The notes under the pieces are model-generated. The model did not search any database. It was given only the letters and a program-made list of their open reading frames with translations, and had not been told where the DNA came from. The translations under genes and the position numbers were made by a program. A stretch of DNA of 64,000 nucleotides from Azophilus sp965215035. GTDB lineage: Bacteria > Pseudomonadota > Gammaproteobacteria > Pseudomonadales > Azotimanducaceae. Each line of letters opens with the position of its first letter. Position 1 is the first letter of the stretch. This document shows, in pieces, positions 61,637-64,000 of the stretch. Where the stretch lies: contig OZ244040.1 in NCBI GenBank assembly GCA_965215035.1, forward strand, positions 806,001 to 870,000. Reading direction: 5' to 3'.

Positions 61637-62440
61637 CTAGGGTTGTTCTAACGACCCCGGAAGGTTCGGAAAGTAGACTCCCGTGGTCATACCGCCGTCG
61701 ATAGCCAGTTCCGTTCCATTGCAGTAGGCGGCGGCATCCGATGCGAGATAGGTCACCCCATGCGCAATTTCCTCGGGCCGGCTGCCTCGTTGCAGCGGCA
61801 CGAAGGCGCACCCCCTATCGAAAGTCTCCTGGTCGTTGCCCATTGGGTTCGACATGGGGGTGTTAACGCCGCCTGGGTGTACGGAGTTTACGCGGATGCC
61901 GTGCAGCCCCAATTCCAGCGCGGCTGTGCGGGTGAGCCCCCGCACCGCGTACTTGCTAGCGGCGTAGGCACCAATGAAATTGCTCGGCAGCAGGCCCGAT
62001 GCGGATGACATGTTAACAATTGCGCCACGGCCCCTGGACTTCATGGAAGGAATGACGGCTTGCATGCCCAGCAGCAACCCGACCACATTGACCTCCAGGA
62101 CTCGCCGAAACTGACTGGGGTCGGTGTCTGCGACGGTGCCGAAAGCGAGTACTCCGGCATTGTTGACCAGAATGTCGATTTGTTCGTGGGACGCCTGTAC
62201 GTCGGCAACGAGTTGCTGCCACTGATCTTGCCGGGTGACATCGAGAGCATAGGATGTCCAGCGTTCGTGATCGGGAAGTTCGGCTAGCGCATCTGTAAGA
62301 ATATCCGCGCAAAAGACGTGCCGCACATCCGCCGCGAGAAAGGCTTCCGCGATGGCGCGGCCGATACCGCGCGCGGCACCGGTAACGATGGCAACCTTAC
62401 CGTCAAGGGAATAGGGCGAGACGGATGCGGTGCTAGTCAT
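61637..62440 (-). CDS. Short-chain dehydrogenase, hydroxysteroid-dehydrogenase-like
   Basis: 267 residues from the ATG at 62440: MTSTASVSPYSLDGKVAIVT. Cofactor motif TGAARGIGRAIAEAFL, DILVNNAGVLAFGTV, catalytic Ser in NMSSASGLLPS and YAASK in AYAASKYAVRGLTRTAALEL; HPGGVNTPM and the GG-x-TTG end are typical of 3-alpha/20-beta-HSD-type SDRs. The start overlaps the KstD-like stop by 8 nt, so both act in one operon and probably one pathway, dehydrogenating a cyclic alcohol or ketone. Confidence 0.9.
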   Translation of the reverse strand: MTSTASVSPYSLDGKVAIVTGAARGIGRAIAEAFLAADVRHVFCADILTDALAELPDHERWTSYALDVTRQDQWQQLVADVQASHEQIDILVNNAGVLAFGTVADTDPSQFRRVLEVNVVGLLLGMQAVIPSMKSRGRGAIVNMSSASGLLPSNFIGAYAASKYAVRGLTRTAALELGLHGIRVNSVHPGGVNTPMSNPMGNDQETFDRGCAFVPLQRGSRPEEIAHGVTYLASDAAAYCNGTELAIDGGMTTGVYFPNLPGSLEQP

Positions 62441-64000
62441 GGCGGTTGGCCGGCGGCGGAGATTGCGCCGCATGATGGGCGGCAAGATAACCAAAGGTCA
62501 TGGCCGGGCCCAGGGTGGAACCGGCCCCCGGGTAGGTGCGGCCCATAACCGAGGCGCTGGTGTTGCCGATGGCGTAGAGCCCTCTTATCGGCGCACCGCT
62601 TTCGTCGAGGGCGCAACCATTTTCATCGGTGCGCACGCCGCCCTTGGTACCGATATCCCCGGGAACAATCTTAACCGCGTAGAAGGGTGGTTTGGTCAAG
62701 GGCGCAAGACAGGGATTTGGCTGGTTGCGCGGGTCGCCATAGTAGCGGTCATATCCGTTGACACCGCGATGAAAGTCGGGGTCCTCGCCCTTTTTCGCGA
62801 ATTCGTTGAAGCGTGCGAACGTCTGTTCCAGAACCCGCGGCTCGATGTCTATCCGCTCGGCAAGCTCGGCTATGGTTTTGCCCCGTTGCATAATGTCTCG
62901 CATGCGCGCCCGTACCCTGCGGTCCATACTCGGCGGCCCCGCCAATAGCGGCCCAACGTTGTATCGGCCGCGGTAGTGGGCGTCGAAAATGAACCAGGAT
63001 GGAATCGACGAACAGGTTTGGGAATGCAACCGCACCATCTCGCCACCGGCCATATGATAAGAGGCGGATTCGTTCATGTAACGCACGCCCTGCTGGTTGA
63101 CGATCATACAACCGGGTAGCGCGCGTTCCACAAACAGGGGCCGGGCCCGGTCCTCGTCACCTAAGCGCATGGTCGGTGCCCACCAGGCGCTGTCCATGAA
63201 CTCCAGCTTCGCTCCCACACGGTGCGCGGCCGCTATCGCATCACCGGTGTTGTTGGCCTGGGATCCGCTCCATTGGGCCGAGGTGGGCGCGCCCGCGTTC
63301 GAAAAATGCGCCTCGCGCATACTCTGATTGCGTTCGAAGCCGCCGGCGCCGAGCACAACCCCGCGTGTGGCTCGAATCGTCTGCCGCAGACCGGCGTAGT
63401 TCGCCCGCACACCGGCTATCCGCCCATCTTCGACGATGAGCTCTTCGAGCGCCACGCCGAGCCGCAGGGGTACTTTGCGCTCATTGAGCGCACGACGTAG
63501 CTGGCCCAGCAGGGCGTTTCCCGCGGTCAGGCGCCGGTCTTTGGTCGTTCGATAGCGTTGCGGCAGATCCAGGTAGTAGCGCGCCATCACCTTGAGCAGG
63601 GTCCAGACCCAGCCCGGCCGCCGGGTGATCATTGGCCGTGCCTCGCCGATCGTCCAGTTCACGCGCCCGAATGCCTGGGCGGCTCTGTGCATGGGCTGCA
63701 ATGTCGAGTAGTCGCGCCCGAGCGCCCCCGCGGTAATCGGCAAGGGCTCGTGGGTGCGGTTTTCGTTGGCACCCGGCAGATCCATATGATAGTCGGCGTA
63801 CTGCACGGTGCGGAACCTGGCACCGCAGCTATCTTCCAGGAAATGCAGCATCTTGCCGGCGTTGGCGATATACGCCCGTAGTTTGCCTTCCGGCACATCC
63901 TCCCCGATCAACTCGCGGAGGTAGTTGAACGCGTCTTCCGGAGAATCGTCCACGCCCGCCGCCTTCATATGGCGGGTGCAGGGTACCCACAGCGACCCTC
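62433..64000 (-). CDS. 3-Ketosteroid dehydrogenase-like flavoprotein, N-terminus outside the window
   Basis: At least 521 residues; the frame is open to the right edge, where GSLWVPCTRHMKAAGVDDSP continues into the body, so the FAD-binding N-terminus is outside. RATRGVVLGAGGFERNQSMR, NTGDAIAAAHRVGAKLEFMD, PPFYAVKIVPGDIGTKGGVR and YAIGNTSASVMGRTYPGAGS are hallmarks of 3-ketosteroid dehydrogenases, which add a ring double bond. Other members act on related cyclic ketones. Coupled to the SDR downstream. Confidence 0.88.
   Translation of the reverse strand, partial: GSLWVPCTRHMKAAGVDDSPEDAFNYLRELIGEDVPEGKLRAYIANAGKMLHFLEDSCGARFRTVQYADYHMDLPGANENRTHEPLPITAGALGRDYSTLQPMHRAAQAFGRVNWTIGEARPMITRRPGWVWTLLKVMARYYLDLPQRYRTTKDRRLTAGNALLGQLRRALNERKVPLRLGVALEELIVEDGRIAGVRANYAGLRQTIRATRGVVLGAGGFERNQSMREAHFSNAGAPTSAQWSGSQANNTGDAIAAAHRVGAKLEFMDSAWWAPTMRLGDEDRARPLFVERALPGCMIVNQQGVRYMNESASYHMAGGEMVRLHSQTCSSIPSWFIFDAHYRGRYNVGPLLAGPPSMDRRVRARMRDIMQRGKTIAELAERIDIEPRVLEQTFARFNEFAKKGEDPDFHRGVNGYDRYYGDPRNQPNPCLAPLTKPPFYAVKIVPGDIGTKGGVRTDENGCALDESGAPIRGLYAIGNTSASVMGRTYPGAGSTLGPAMTFGYLAAHHAAQSPPPANRHD

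Overview
The window looks like a GC-rich gammaproteobacterial chromosome. Evidence: hemC-hemD-hemX-hemY follows a divergent argH; the block TIGR02449-like gene / zapA / 6S RNA / ygfA faces pepP-ubiH-gcvT-gcvH-gcvPA-gcvPB, as in the enterobacterial zapA-ubiH-gcv neighbourhood but with a split glycine decarboxylase; ptsP-rppH are adjacent; and epmA is present. No tRNA, rRNA or CRISPR array was seen. Genus cannot be told. Many oxidoreductases (P450, KstD-like flavoproteins, SDRs, a sulfotransferase, an old-yellow-enzyme relative, an acyl-CoA dehydrogenase) suggest breakdown of steroid- or terpenoid-like compounds.

Layout. 1-7.0 kb: argH (cut by the window edge), haem operon, rho. 7-15.5 kb: P450, epmA, a DUF454 gene, mutM, and a small accessory cluster (SRPBCC, DUF1214-like, SDR, sulfotransferase). 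15.6-20.4 kb: a DUF3604 lipoprotein, thyA, lgt. 20.5-29.2 kb: a truncated membrane-glycosyltransferase-like remnant, a GT2 glycosyltransferase, a broken HigBA pair, an NRDE protein, ptsP, rppH and a DUF255 protein. 29.2-41.4 kb: the glycine cleavage, ubiH, pepP, zapA, 6S RNA, ygfA, def, ilvA, rpiA housekeeping block. 41.5-51.2 kb: porin, flavin oxidoreductase, SDR, mobile-element debris (IS21, serine recombinase and IS3 fragments), an intact HigBA pair, acyl-CoA dehydrogenase and a KstD-like enzyme. 51.2-58.9 kb: an accessory island. 59.8-64 kb: GPH-type transporter, SDR, KstD-like enzyme (cut by the window edge).

The most interesting part is 51.9-58.9 kb. A TIR gene is translationally coupled to a SLOG-domain gene on the minus strand. 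Divergently, across 361 bp, lies a tight row TIR - Nmad2 - MazG-like pyrophosphohydrolase. Two more TIR genes flank these and both carry frameshifts; a possible PD-(D/E)xK nuclease closes the island. All four TIR domains keep the putative catalytic glutamate. This fits a nucleotide-signalling conflict or defence locus, but not a canonical Thoeris operon.

The second theme is a set of small non-autonomous repeats, here called R1 (about 105 bp, TA-flanked), R2 (about 150 bp, 10-bp target duplications), R3 (about 100 bp, 8-bp target duplications) and R4 (131 bp, CTAG-flanked). They are nested in each other and hug gene ends. R1 supplies the start codon and signal-peptide n-region of the DUF3604 lipoprotein and the stop codon of an SDR; a R2 relic encodes the Lgt tail.
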